A DNA stretch of 64,000 nt from Acetobacteraceae bacterium H6797 (GTDB lineage Bacteria > Pseudomonadota > Alphaproteobacteria > Acetobacterales > Acetobacteraceae). The translations under genes were made by a program, and so were the position numbers. Where the stretch lies: the NCBI GenBank assembly GCA_015223225.1, contig JADFCQ010000005.1:62001-126000 (forward strand). The letters run 5' to 3'. Below the pieces are notes generated by a model, which saw only the letters and a list, made by a program, of their open reading frames with translations, was not told the origin of the DNA and searched no databases. Shown piece after piece: positions 26,547-35,285 of the stretch; positions within the stretch are counted from its first letter, which is position 1; each line of letters starts with the position of its first letter.

Positions 26547-26861
26547 ATGTCCGATACAGAATCGCTTTCTCCCCGCCGTCGTCGCCTGATCTTCCGGGCG
26601 GAGCACCGTGGCACCAAGGAAACCGACCTGCTTGTCGGGGGTTTCGTTACACGTAACATTCAGAGCTTCTCGGAAGCCGAACTGGATGAAATCGAGAGCG
26701 TCCTGGATTTCCTCGATGTCGATCTGGCCGATTGGCTCTCGGGCCGCCGCCCTGTGCCGCCGGAAGCCGATAGCCCCATGCTGCGCCGCCTCATCGCCGA
26801 GAGCAACGAAACCGGTGCCGGCATGACGCCCGCGATGCGTTCGGGGCTCGGCCACCGATGA
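26547..26861 (+). CDS. sdhE: succinate dehydrogenase FAD assembly factor SdhE
   Basis: The 104-residue protein is an SdhE (DUF339) family member. The conserved RRRRLIFRAEHRGTKETDLLVGGFV contains the RGxxE motif needed for covalent attachment of FAD to SdhA, and FSEAELDEIESVLDFLDVDLADWLSGR follows. ATG 26547 has GAGG six bases upstream; the longer ORF from 26331 overlaps recG on the other strand and is not used. The stop codon overlaps the mfd start (ATGA), and recG is divergent, a neighbourhood known in other alphaproteobacteria. Confidence 0.95.
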   Translation: MSDTESLSPRRRRLIFRAEHRGTKETDLLVGGFVTRNIQSFSEAELDEIESVLDFLDVDLADWLSGRRPVPPEADSPMLRRLIAESNETGAGMTPAMRSGLGHR

Positions 26862-29800
26862 GCACCGTGCTGGCATCGGCGGGCGTGACCGTCTACGGCG
26901 CGCCCGAAGGGTATGATGCCCTTCTCTTGGCCCGCCGCCGCGCCGAGACCAGCACTCCGGTTCTCCATGTTTGCCGCGATGACGCCCGTATGGCCCGGAT
27001 GGCCGAGGCGCTTGGCTTCTTCGCGCCCGAGGTGGAGATCCTGCGCTTTCCCGCATGGGACTGCCTCCCATACGATCGGGTCTCGCCCAATCCCGAGCTC
27101 ATAGCTGAGCGCGTCGCGACGCTGACGCGCCTGACGGAGCGGGGCGGCAAGCCGCGTGTCCTGCTGACGACCGTCAATGCCCTGGTCCAGCGCGTTCCAC
27201 CGCGCAGCGCCTTTGAGGGCACGACGCGGGTGCTGAAGAAGGGTGGGCGGATCGCGCCCGAGGAACTGGCGAGCTTCCTCGAAGCCAATGGCTATAATCG
27301 CACCGCGACGGTCATGGAGCCGGGCGAATACGCCATCCGCGGCGGCATCGTGGACCTCTACCCGGCCGGCGAGCCCGATCCCGTACGCCTGGACCTCTTC
27401 GGCGATGAGATCGAAAGCCTGCGTCGGATGGACACAGGCACCCAGCGCAGCGGCAAGGCGCTCGATGAGCTCTGGCTGCGGCCTGTCGGCGAGGTCTTCC
27501 TCGACAAGGACTCCATCAGCCGGTTCCGGACCGGATACCGAGAGCTTTTCGGCCCCGGCGCCTCTGAAGACCCGCTTTACCTCTCCATTTCCGACGGCCG
27601 TCGCCATCCGGGGATGGAGCATTGGGCCGCGCTCTTCCATGACGGCATGGAGACGCTGATCGACTATATGCCCGGCGCCTCGGTCAGCATGGACCACCAG
27701 GCCGAGGATGCGCTCACCGCCCGGCTCGAAATGGTCGAAGACCATTACCAGGCTCGGCGAGCCCCAGTTCGCGAAGGGGAGGTGCCCTACCGCCCCGTGC
27801 CTCCGGCTCGGCTCTATCTGACGCAGAGCGACTGGAATGCGATGCTCGCCGGCGGGCCGCTTCTGAAGTTCTCGCCTTTCTCGAAGCCCGATGGTGCCGA
27901 AGGCATCGAGGCCGGTGGCCGCCCGGGCCGTTTGTTCACAGATGTCCGCGCGGAAGGGAAGAACGTCTTCGCCGCCTATGCGGAACAGGCGACCTCCCTC
28001 GCCAAGCGGGGCCAGCGCCCCGTGCTCGCAGCCTGGACGCGCGGCTCGCGAGACCGTCTCGGCAATCTGCTGAAGGAAAACGGCGTCACGGCCCAGCCGG
28101 TGAACGACTGGTGGGCTGCCGACAAGCTCCCGCCCGGCGTCGTCGCGCTGGCCGTCATGGGCGTCGAGCGTGGCTTCGTCGGTCCCAATATCTCGGTGAC
28201 GGGAGAGCAGGATCTTCTCGGCGAGCGCATCGCCCGGCCCGCCCGCCGGAAGAAGCGCGCCGACCAGTTTATCGCCGATGCCACGGAGATCGCCGAAGGC
28301 GACCTCGTGGTGCATCAGGATCACGGCATCGGCCGCTATGACGGGCTCGCGGCCATCGAGGTCAATGGCGCGCCGCATGACTGCCTTCGCCTGATCTACG
28401 ACGGCGGGGACAAGCTTTTTCTTCCCGTCGAGAATATCGAACTCCTGTCGCGCTTCGGTTCCGATGCGGCGGGTGTGCAGCTCGACAAGCTGGGCGGTAC
28501 CTCCTGGCAGACGCGCAAGGCCAAGGCCAAGCAGCGCATTCAGGATATGGCCGGCCAACTGATCCGGGTCGCCGCCGAGCGCCAAGTGAAAGACGGCATG
28601 CTCGCCACGCCGCCGGAAGGTGCGTGGGACGAGTTCTGCGCGCGTTTCCCCTTCGCCGAAACCGAAGACCAGCTTCGGGCCATCAGCGACATTCTCGAGG
28701 ATCTGGCGGCCGGCCGCCCGATGGATCGCCTGGTCTGCGGCGATGTGGGCTTTGGCAAGACCGAGGTGGCTCTGCGCGCGGCCTTCGTCGTGGCCATGAC
28801 GGGCGTTCAGGTGGCCGTCGTGGTGCCGACCACGCTCCTGGCCCGCCAGCACTACCGCACCTTCTCGAAGCGCTTCGAAGGCCTGCCCATCAAGGTTGCC
28901 CAGCTTTCGCGCCTTGTCACGGCCAAGGAAGCTGCCCAGGTCAAGGCAGGGCTGGCCGACGGCTCGATCAACATCATCGTCGGCACCCATGCGCTGCTCG
29001 CCAAGGGGATCACGTTCAATGACCTGGGCCTCGTCATCGTGGACGAGGAGCAGCATTTCGGCGTGGCACATAAGGAGAGGCTCAAGTCCCTCAAGGCCGA
29101 CGTGCATGTGCTGACGCTGACCGCGACGCCCATTCCCCGCACCCTGCAACTCGCGCTTTCCGGAGTGCGCGAGATGTCGGTGATTGCGACGCCGCCTGTC
29201 GACCGGCTTGCCGTCCGCACCTTCATCATGCCCTTCGATAGTGTGGTGATCCGTGAGGCGATTCAGCGCGAGCGTTTCCGTGGCGGGCAGATCTTCTGCG
29301 TCGTGCCGCGGATTGAGGATCTCGCGCGCATGTCCGAAAGGCTTACCGAGATCGTGCCCGAGGCCCGGGTGATCCAGGCCCATGGCCGCCTGACGCCGAC
29401 CGAACTCGAGCGTGTCATGACCGAGTTCGGCGATGGCAAGCACGACATCCTGCTCGCCACGAATATCGTCGAAAGCGGGCTCGACATGCCTGCTGTGAAC
29501 ACGCTGATCATCCACCGTGCGGATATGTTCGGCCTCGCTCAGCTCTACCAGCTGCGCGGGCGCGTGGGCCGTGGCAAGCAGCGCGGCTATGCCTATCTGA
29601 CCTGGCCGCAGCTGCATCGCCTCTCCGGCGCCGCCGAGAAGCGGCTGGCGGTGATGCAGACGCTCGACAATCTCGGCGCCGGCTTCACGCTCGCGAGCCA
29701 TGACCTCGATATCCGGGGCGCGGGCAATCTGCTGGGCGACGAGCAGAGCGGCCATATCCGCGAGGTGGGCATCGAGCTCTATCAGCAGATGCTCGAGGAC

Positions 29801-30328
29801 GCCGTGGCCGACCTCAAAGCGGGGGCTGGCAAACGTGAAGAGAGCGACCGGGATTGGACGCCGCAGATCAACCTCGGCCTGCCGGTTCTCATTCCCGAAA
29901 CCTATGTGCGGGACCTGCCTGTCCGTCTTGGCCTCTATCGCCGCATCGGCGCGCTGAGCGATACGGGCGAGATCGATGCCATGGCGGCCGAGCTGACCGA
30001 CCGCTTCGGGCCTCTGCCGGGAGAAGTGGAAAACCTGCTCCACGTCGTGGCCATCAAGGCCATGTGCCGCATCGCCGGTGTTGAGAAGCTCGATGCCGGG
30101 CCCAAGGGCATCGTCGTGGCCTTCCATCGAGGTATTTTCTCCAACCCCGCGGGGCTGGTGCAGTGGATCGCCAACCAGAAGGGCGCTGTCCGCGTCCGGC
30201 CGGATCAGAAGCTGGCTCTTTCGCGAGAACTCGAATACGCCGCGCGGTTTCGGGCAGCGAAGGAATTGATGCTGGCGCTCGTGAAGATCGTCCGGCAAGG
30301 GCAGACGGGCGCTAAAGCCAAGGCATAA
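26858..30328 (+). CDS. mfd: transcription-repair coupling factor Mfd
   Basis: The 1156-residue protein has all Mfd modules. There is a UvrB-like N-terminal region (FPAWDCLPYDRVSPNPELIAERVATL), a CarD-like RNA polymerase interaction domain around residues 470-550 (EGDLVVHQDHGIGRYDGL), and a RecG-like motor with GDVGFGKTEVA near residue 628, IVDEEQHFG near 726, and the translocation module with IRGAGNLLGDEQSGHI. A C-terminal regulatory domain follows. Mfd removes stalled RNA polymerase at DNA lesions and recruits UvrA. It is translationally coupled to sdhE. Confidence 0.97.
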   Translation: MSTVLASAGVTVYGAPEGYDALLLARRRAETSTPVLHVCRDDARMARMAEALGFFAPEVEILRFPAWDCLPYDRVSPNPELIAERVATLTRLTERGGKPRVLLTTVNALVQRVPPRSAFEGTTRVLKKGGRIAPEELASFLEANGYNRTATVMEPGEYAIRGGIVDLYPAGEPDPVRLDLFGDEIESLRRMDTGTQRSGKALDELWLRPVGEVFLDKDSISRFRTGYRELFGPGASEDPLYLSISDGRRHPGMEHWAALFHDGMETLIDYMPGASVSMDHQAEDALTARLEMVEDHYQARRAPVREGEVPYRPVPPARLYLTQSDWNAMLAGGPLLKFSPFSKPDGAEGIEAGGRPGRLFTDVRAEGKNVFAAYAEQATSLAKRGQRPVLAAWTRGSRDRLGNLLKENGVTAQPVNDWWAADKLPPGVVALAVMGVERGFVGPNISVTGEQDLLGERIARPARRKKRADQFIADATEIAEGDLVVHQDHGIGRYDGLAAIEVNGAPHDCLRLIYDGGDKLFLPVENIELLSRFGSDAAGVQLDKLGGTSWQTRKAKAKQRIQDMAGQLIRVAAERQVKDGMLATPPEGAWDEFCARFPFAETEDQLRAISDILEDLAAGRPMDRLVCGDVGFGKTEVALRAAFVVAMTGVQVAVVVPTTLLARQHYRTFSKRFEGLPIKVAQLSRLVTAKEAAQVKAGLADGSINIIVGTHALLAKGITFNDLGLVIVDEEQHFGVAHKERLKSLKADVHVLTLTATPIPRTLQLALSGVREMSVIATPPVDRLAVRTFIMPFDSVVIREAIQRERFRGGQIFCVVPRIEDLARMSERLTEIVPEARVIQAHGRLTPTELERVMTEFGDGKHDILLATNIVESGLDMPAVNTLIIHRADMFGLAQLYQLRGRVGRGKQRGYAYLTWPQLHRLSGAAEKRLAVMQTLDNLGAGFTLASHDLDIRGAGNLLGDEQSGHIREVGIELYQQMLEDAVADLKAGAGKREESDRDWTPQINLGLPVLIPETYVRDLPVRLGLYRRIGALSDTGEIDAMAAELTDRFGPLPGEVENLLHVVAIKAMCRIAGVEKLDAGPKGIVVAFHRGIFSNPAGLVQWIANQKGAVRVRPDQKLALSRELEYAARFRAAKELMLALVKIVRQGQTGAKAKA

Positions 30329-30357
30329 AAAATGCCGCCAATGCCGGCGTCTGAGTA

Positions 30358-30379
30358 GGGCCGGCCAGAAGGCCGGCCC
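30358..30379. terminator. GC-rich hairpin between converging mfd and MHS transporter genes
   Basis: GGGCCGGCC (30358-30366) and GGCCGGCCC (30371-30379) form a perfect 9-bp stem with an AGAA loop in the 58-base gap between the two converging genes. Neither strand has a T-tract after the stem, so it is not a canonical intrinsic terminator. It could still stop or pause transcription from both sides or protect the 3' ends. Confidence 0.45.
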
Positions 30380-30386
30380 GCCGAGG

Positions 30387-32117
30387 TCAGATCTTGGCCT
30401 TCGCCGCCGCCGACTGCGGCGTCTCGAAAGTATCCGCGGCGAAGATGTCGCGGTCCTTGGTCTCAGGCACCATGAAGGCGCCGATGACCACGGTCGCCAG
30501 GGCAATCACCACTGGATACCAGAGCCCGAAGTAGACATCGCCCGTCTGGGCGATCATGGCGAACGACGTCGCCGGCAGAAGGCCACCGAACCAGCCATTG
30601 CCGATGTGATAGGGCAGTGACATCGAGGTATAGCGGATGCGTGTGGGGAAGAGTTCCACTAGCGCGGCCGCGATCGGCCCGTAAACCATGGTCACGTAGA
30701 TCACCATGATCGTCAGCACCAGGATCAGCATGGCGGGCTGTTCCCGGAAGAAGTCAAAGGGATGGGCCATCTTCACGACGGTCGGGTTCGAGGCCGCTGG
30801 ATAGCCGGCCGCCGTCACCGCCGCGCCAAGATCTGCCACGAAGGTCGGGCTGCTGGCCGCCAGCGGCTGGCGGTCGGCCACCTTCACCATGGTCGGGCTG
30901 CCGGCCGGCATGGGCTCGACCCGGTAATTCACCGACAGACGCGCGAGGTTCGCCTTGGCGATGTCGCAAGGCTGCGTGAACTTGGACGTGCCCGTCGGGT
31001 TGAACTGGAAGGAGCAGGTGGCCGGATCGGCCTGCACCACCACGCTGATGCGCTCATGGGCCGCGGTCAGGGCGGGATTGGCTTCCGCGCTCAGCAGTTT
31101 GAAGAGCGGGAAGTAGGTCAGCGCCGCCAGCAGGCAGCCGCCGAGGATGATCGGCTTGCGGCCGATCTTATCCGACAGCCAGCCGAAGAGGACGAAGCCG
31201 CCCGTACCCAGCAGCAGCGCCCAGGCGATGAGGATATTCGAGGTGAACCCATCGACCTTCAGCACCGAGCCGAGGAAGAAGAGCGTGTAGAACTGGCCGG
31301 TGTACCAGACCACCGCCTGGCCGGCGACGAGGCCGAGCAGCGCGAAAAGCGCGATCTTGGCATTGCGCCACTGGCCGAAGGCCTCGCTGATCGGTGCCTT
31401 GGAGCCGGTGCCTTCGGACTTCATCTTCTGGAAGGCCGGGCTCTCGTTCATCTGCAGGCGGATCCAGACGGAAATGCCGAGCAGAACGATCGAAACGAGG
31501 AAGGGAATGCGCCAGCCCCAGTCGAGGAAGGCCGCTTCGCCCAGCGTCGAGCGAACCCCGAGGATCACGATGAGCGACAGGAATAGACCAGCCGTCGCCG
31601 TTACCTGAATGAAGCTCGTGTAGAAGCCACGTCGGCCGTTCGGCGCGTGCTCGGCCACATAGGTCGCGGCGCCGCCATACTCGCCGCCCAGGGCCAGGCC
31701 CTGCAGACAGCGCAGGATGATGAGGATCACCGGCGCGACGAGGCCGATGCTGTCGGAAGTGGGCAGAATACCGACGATGAAGGTCGATGCGCCCATGATG
31801 AGGATGGTGACGAGGAAGGTGTATTTCCGGCCGACGAGATCACCGAGGCGGCCAAAGACCAGCGCGCCGAACGGCCGCACGAGGAAGCCTGCGGCGAAGG
31901 CCAGCAAGGCGAAGATGTTACGCGTCGTCTCGTCGAACTGGCTGAAGAACTTGGCACCGATAATGACCGCCAGCGAGCCGTACAGATAGAAGTCGTACCA
32001 TTCGAACACCGTCCCCAACGAGGAGGCGAGAATGACCTTTCTTTCTTCTTTCGACATCGGGCGGTGCTTCCCGCCTTTGGCGGCGGGTTGACCATATTGG
32101 GATGATGATACGGACAT
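30387..32117 (-). CDS. MFS transporter, metabolite:H+ symporter (MHS) family, with large insertion
   Basis: The 576-residue protein begins with the MHS hallmark VILASSLGTVFEWYDFYLYGSLA. It has the signature loop FGRLGDLVGRKYTFL, GEYGGAATYVAEHAPNGRRG and the second half PTRIRYTSMSLPYHIGNGWFGGLLP. MHS members take up organic acids, betaines or osmolytes with protons. Between helices of the second half (residues about 340-450) lies an approximately 110-residue hydrophilic insertion with two cysteines (TCSFQF and QPCDIA). This makes it much longer than the usual 430-450 residues; such longer members exist in the family. The substrate is unknown. A good AGGGGGA ribosome-binding region precedes the ATG. 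Confidence 0.92.
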   Translation of the reverse strand: MSVSSSQYGQPAAKGGKHRPMSKEERKVILASSLGTVFEWYDFYLYGSLAVIIGAKFFSQFDETTRNIFALLAFAAGFLVRPFGALVFGRLGDLVGRKYTFLVTILIMGASTFIVGILPTSDSIGLVAPVILIILRCLQGLALGGEYGGAATYVAEHAPNGRRGFYTSFIQVTATAGLFLSLIVILGVRSTLGEAAFLDWGWRIPFLVSIVLLGISVWIRLQMNESPAFQKMKSEGTGSKAPISEAFGQWRNAKIALFALLGLVAGQAVVWYTGQFYTLFFLGSVLKVDGFTSNILIAWALLLGTGGFVLFGWLSDKIGRKPIILGGCLLAALTYFPLFKLLSAEANPALTAAHERISVVVQADPATCSFQFNPTGTSKFTQPCDIAKANLARLSVNYRVEPMPAGSPTMVKVADRQPLAASSPTFVADLGAAVTAAGYPAASNPTVVKMAHPFDFFREQPAMLILVLTIMVIYVTMVYGPIAAALVELFPTRIRYTSMSLPYHIGNGWFGGLLPATSFAMIAQTGDVYFGLWYPVVIALATVVIGAFMVPETKDRDIFAADTFETPQSAAAKAKI

Positions 32118-32618
32118 TCCCTATTCCCCCTAAGCGGATGGACCGCATTTTGATGGGGCGCCGTGAGCGATTCGCTCATTCTTGCGCCCTCCCGCATACA
32201 TTCCGACGTTCCATTGCTTCGACGCCAGATGAAAATGATATGTGAACGAACCTTCCGGCCGATAGACGCCTGCGCGCTACGGTGCGCCTCCTGAACCGGC
32301 GGAATTTGAGGCATTTCGCGATTGCGAAATAAGCAAGGTTCATATTGAGATAATTATTGTTTCAACTTCAATCACTCTATTGGCGATTGGCCGTGCGTCT
32401 GGCTGTCCGCTCAGGGTATTTCTATTATTATCAGCTATTTGGGGGAAATTTTTACGACGACCTTACTTTTGAAGAGCAACAGGCCCTTAGTGTTGGTAGG
32501 ATCGACATCGAATCATATTGCGATATGCATCCATTTTAATCAGCTCAAGGCGCCCCAATATGGTTGACGCCTGACCTACGACATGGCGGCATGGGCCGTA
32601 ACGCCGTAATGTGATGTG
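32118..32618. other. 500-bp intergenic region, partly AT-rich, between divergent MHS transporter and MarR genes
   Basis: This is the longest gene-poor stretch in the window. Its centre (about 32330-32540) is clearly lower in GC than the surroundings (roughly 40-45 percent by eye). It holds a perfect 7-bp hairpin with ATTTCGC at 32313-32319 and GCGAAAT at 32324-32330. An open frame of 60 codons from TTG 32357 to the stop at 32539 has many Phe, Tyr and acidic residues but no clear ribosome-binding site and no recognised family. It probably holds the promoters of both flanking genes; the AT-rich part could be a remnant of acquired DNA. Confidence 0.5.
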
Positions 32619-33077
32619 ATGCATAGCGCTTCGAAGCCCGACGAAGGCCTGGATGAGCCTCGGAATTACCTGTTGGAGGACTCGGTAGGGCACCTGCTCC
32701 GACGGGCGCACCAGCGGCACAGCGCGCTTTTCGCAAGCCTGGCGTCTTCCGATGGCCTTACACCGACCCAGTTCGCCGTCATGGTGCGTCTCGATGAAGA
32801 GGGCCAGACCGCGCAGAATCGGCTGGGGCGTCTGGTGGCATTGGATACCGCGACTATTCAGGGCGTGATGCAGCGCCTCATCGCGCGCGGCCTTGCTCAG
32901 TCCGGCCGCGATCCGATGGATCGCCGAGCTGTCATTCTCTCGCTGACCGATGCCGGCCGCTCAGTTCTGCAAGACGCGATCAAGCACGGCCGCCAGGCGA
33001 ATGAGGACCTGCTGGCTCCGCTGACCGACCGTGAAAGGGCTCAACTCGTCTCGCTGCTCAAGAGGGTCATCGGCTGA
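32619..33077 (+). CDS. MarR family transcriptional regulator
   Basis: The 152-residue protein has the MarR winged-helix fold. A dimerisation helix comes first (SVGHLLRRAHQRHSALFAS), then LTPTQFAVMVRLDEEG and QNRLGRLVALDTATIQGVMQRL (recognition helix), the wing RDPMDRRAVILSLTDAGR and the C-terminal helix of the dimer interface. MarR proteins usually repress a neighbouring gene and release DNA on binding a phenolic or similar ligand. The candidate target is the divergent MHS transporter 500 bases away. The gene start could also be GTG 32616. It converges with the ferredoxin reductase gene. Confidence 0.93.
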   Translation: MHSASKPDEGLDEPRNYLLEDSVGHLLRRAHQRHSALFASLASSDGLTPTQFAVMVRLDEEGQTAQNRLGRLVALDTATIQGVMQRLIARGLAQSGRDPMDRRAVILSLTDAGRSVLQDAIKHGRQANEDLLAPLTDRERAQLVSLLKRVIG

Positions 33078-33095
33078 CACCGCCCAAGCCGCGGC

Positions 33096-33887
33096 CTATT
33101 TCTCGACGAAGGCCTTTTCGACCACGAAGCTGCCGGGGCGGTTCATCGAGCCCTCGGTGAAACCGCGCTCTTCCAGCATCCCCTTTGTCTCGGCGAGCAT
33201 CTCCGGACTGCCGCAAAGCATCACGCGATCATGCTCCGGGGTGAAGACCGGGAGGCCGAGGTCAGAGAAGACCTTGCCCGAACGGATGAGATCCGTAATG
33301 CGGCCAGGATTCTTGAACGGCTGACGCGTCACCGATGGATAGTAGCGAAGCTTGCCGCCCACCAACTCGCCCAGGAACTCATGGTTCGGCAGGCCTTCAG
33401 AGATGAAGTCTTGATAGGCGAGTTCATTGACGTCGCGCACCGTATGAGTGACGACCACGTTCTCGAAGCGCTCGTAAACCTCAGGCTCCTTGATCAGCGA
33501 CATGAAGGGCGCAAGGCCCGTGCCGGTCGAGAGCAGCCAGAGCGTCTTGCCGGGCAGAAGGTTGGGCAGAATGAGCGTGCCAGTCGGCTTGCGGCCGATA
33601 AGCACCTTTTCGCCGACTTGGATATGCTGCAGGCGGGAGGTGAGGGGGCCGTTGGGCACCTTGATCGAGAGGAATTCCAGTTCCTCATCCCACGGCGCGC
33701 TCGCGAGGGAATAAGCGCGGAGCAGGGGCTTCCCATCCACCATCAGGCCGATCATCGCGAACTGGCCCGCCAGGAAGCGGAAGCCCGGGTCACGGGTACA
33801 GCGGAAGGTGAAGAGCCGGTCCGTCCAGTGATGGACGTGCGTGACCGTCTCGGACAGGAAGGCTGCGTTGGGGGCGGGTGCGTTCAT
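33096..33887 (-). CDS. fpr: ferredoxin--NADP+ reductase
   Basis: The 263-residue protein is a bacterial-type (subclass I) FNR. The FAD-binding segment is LLRAYSLASAPWDEELEFLSIKVPNGPLTSRL, the NADP-binding region has STGTGLAPFMSLI, and the C-terminus is CGSPEMLAETKGML and RPGSFVVEKAFVEK. The enzyme exchanges electrons between NADPH and ferredoxin or flavodoxin and often serves iron-sulfur and oxidative-stress needs. ATG 33887 fits the family N-terminus; the longer ORF to 33932 starts with an unrelated hydrophobic stretch. A short inverted repeat overlaps this start codon. Confidence 0.95.
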   Translation of the reverse strand: MNAPAPNAAFLSETVTHVHHWTDRLFTFRCTRDPGFRFLAGQFAMIGLMVDGKPLLRAYSLASAPWDEELEFLSIKVPNGPLTSRLQHIQVGEKVLIGRKPTGTLILPNLLPGKTLWLLSTGTGLAPFMSLIKEPEVYERFENVVVTHTVRDVNELAYQDFISEGLPNHEFLGELVGGKLRYYPSVTRQPFKNPGRITDLIRSGKVFSDLGLPVFTPEHDRVMLCGSPEMLAETKGMLEERGFTEGSMNRPGSFVVEKAFVEK

Positions 33888-33902
33888 TAGTGTAATAACT
33901 AA
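33887..33902. promoter_or_regulatory. inverted repeat overlapping the fpr start codon
   Basis: TTAGT (33887-33891) and ACTAA (33898-33902) form a perfect 5-bp inverted repeat with a six-base spacer in an AT-rich pocket just upstream of fpr, touching the start codon. The spacing fits a LysR-like (T-N11-A) or MarR-like operator. No regulator can be assigned from sequence alone, and a 5-bp match can arise by chance. Confidence 0.3.
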
Positions 33903-33978
33903 CTCAGTTGCGATCAGGCTCGCAAGAACCACGTGAGGGGCTCTTGCGGCAAGGCAGAATCCCTCGCAGCCTCATGCC

Positions 33979-34671
33979 ATGACCAGCGCCTTCAGCATCG
34001 GCCCCGCCGTCGATACAATGCCTCGCCCCCTGCCGCATCGCACGGCGCATCGTGGGCAATACGTGACCCTGGAGCCGCTCGGCGCCCGCCATGCGAGCGA
34101 GCTGTGGGATGCGGCCCAGGCCGTGGGCGCGAGCGAGGCCGACGCTGGATGGACCTATATGGGCTACGGCCCCTTTCCGACCCAGGAGGCGCTTCGGACC
34201 TTCTGCGCCGATTTCGGCACGCAGCATGATCCGGTTGCTTTCGCCATCAGGCCCCATAGCACCGGGCAGGCCTCCGGCTGGCTCACCTTGATGGAGATCC
34301 AGCCCAAGAACGCCGCGATCGAACTCGGCAATATCTGGTTCTCACCGAGACTGCAGCGGACCAAGGCGGCGACGGAGGCCATGTTCATCCTGATGCGTCA
34401 CGCGATGGACGATCTGGGCTACCGGCGCCTCGTGTGGAAATGCAATGCGCTGAACGAGCCCTCGCGGCGAGCGGCTGCCCGTCTCGGTTTCACCTATGAA
34501 GGGACGCTGCGCGCCCATTTGACGGTCAAGGGCCACCGCCGCGACACGGCGTTCTTCTCCATTCTTGACGATGAGTGGCCAGAAAGGCGCGACGCCATCC
34601 TTGCCTGGCTCGACCCTTCCAATTTCGATGCGACGGGCACGGCCCGCACAAGCCTGAAGGCGGCCGGGTAG
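33979..34671 (+). CDS. GNAT family N-acetyltransferase
   Basis: The 230-residue protein resembles RimJ/RimL-type acetyltransferases. It has HRGQYVTLEPLGARHASELWDA at the N-terminus, an acceptor region with GWLTLMEIQPKNAAIELGNIWFS, the acetyl-CoA region SPRLQRTKAATEAMFILMRHAMDDLG and the C-terminal LNEPSRRAAARLGFTYEGTLRAH. Such enzymes acetylate protein N-termini or small amines. The substrate is unknown. It ends two bases before the DUF938 gene and is probably cotranscribed with it. Confidence 0.9.
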   Translation: MTSAFSIGPAVDTMPRPLPHRTAHRGQYVTLEPLGARHASELWDAAQAVGASEADAGWTYMGYGPFPTQEALRTFCADFGTQHDPVAFAIRPHSTGQASGWLTLMEIQPKNAAIELGNIWFSPRLQRTKAATEAMFILMRHAMDDLGYRRLVWKCNALNEPSRRAAARLGFTYEGTLRAHLTVKGHRRDTAFFSILDDEWPERRDAILAWLDPSNFDATGTARTSLKAAG

Positions 34672-34673
34672 CG

Positions 34674-35279
34674 ATGCCGGCCGGTGCGAAAAGGACGGCG
34701 CCTTCCGCGGGGCGCAATCGAGGACCGATCTTGGATGTCATGCGCCCGTGGCTTCCTGAGCGCGGTCTGGTGCTCGAGATCGCCAGCGGCTCCGGGGAGC
34801 ACGCGGTCTTCTTCGCCGAAGCCTTGCCAGGGCTGGTGTTCCAACCCACCGACCCCGAACCAGCGGCCATCGCCAGCATTGGTGCCTGGGCGGCAGAAAC
34901 GGGCTTGCCGAACATTTGCCCGCCGCTGGCGCTGGATGTGACCCAGGCGGAGTGGCCGGTTGCCGAAGCGGATGCGGTGATCTGCATCAACATGATCCAT
35001 ATCGCACCATGGGACGCAACGCTTGGGTTGCTCGATGGCGCCTCCCGGCTTCTCTCTTCAGGCCGGTCCCTGTGCCTGTACGGGCCCTATCGGCAGGCGG
35101 GGGTTTCCTTCGCGCCGAGCAATCAGGCCTTCGACGAGGATCTACGCCGCCGCAACCCTGCCTGGGGCATCCGACAACTGGAGACGGTCGCGCATGAGGC
35201 CGAGCTGCGCGGCTTCCGCCTGGAAGCCGTCCAGCCCATGCCCGCCAACAACCTCTGTGTTCGCTTCGTCCGAGACTGA
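34674..35279 (+). CDS. DUF938 domain protein, SAM-dependent methyltransferase-like
   Basis: The 201-residue protein is a DUF938 member with a class I SAM-methyltransferase-like fold. It has NRGPILDVMRPWLPERGLVLEIASGSGEHA (glycine-rich SAM loop), FQPTDPEPAAIASI, DAVICINMIHIAPWDATLGLL, LYGPYRQAG and a C-terminal PANNLCVRF. The ATG at 34674 follows the GNAT stop by two bases. Members of the family are conserved in proteobacteria and eukaryotes, but the substrate is not known to me. Confidence 0.88.
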   Translation: MPAGAKRTAPSAGRNRGPILDVMRPWLPERGLVLEIASGSGEHAVFFAEALPGLVFQPTDPEPAAIASIGAWAAETGLPNICPPLALDVTQAEWPVAEADAVICINMIHIAPWDATLGLLDGASRLLSSGRSLCLYGPYRQAGVSFAPSNQAFDEDLRRRNPAWGIRQLETVAHEAELRGFRLEAVQPMPANNLCVRFVRD

Positions 35280-35285
35280 CGGCGC

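Noticed and set aside
26660..30505. Very long minus-strand open frame (1281 codons) opposite sdhE and mfd
   Set aside because: It is antisense to a complete mfd with all motifs and is a by-product of GC-rich codon usage; its translation is rich in His, Arg and Gly and lacks domain logic.
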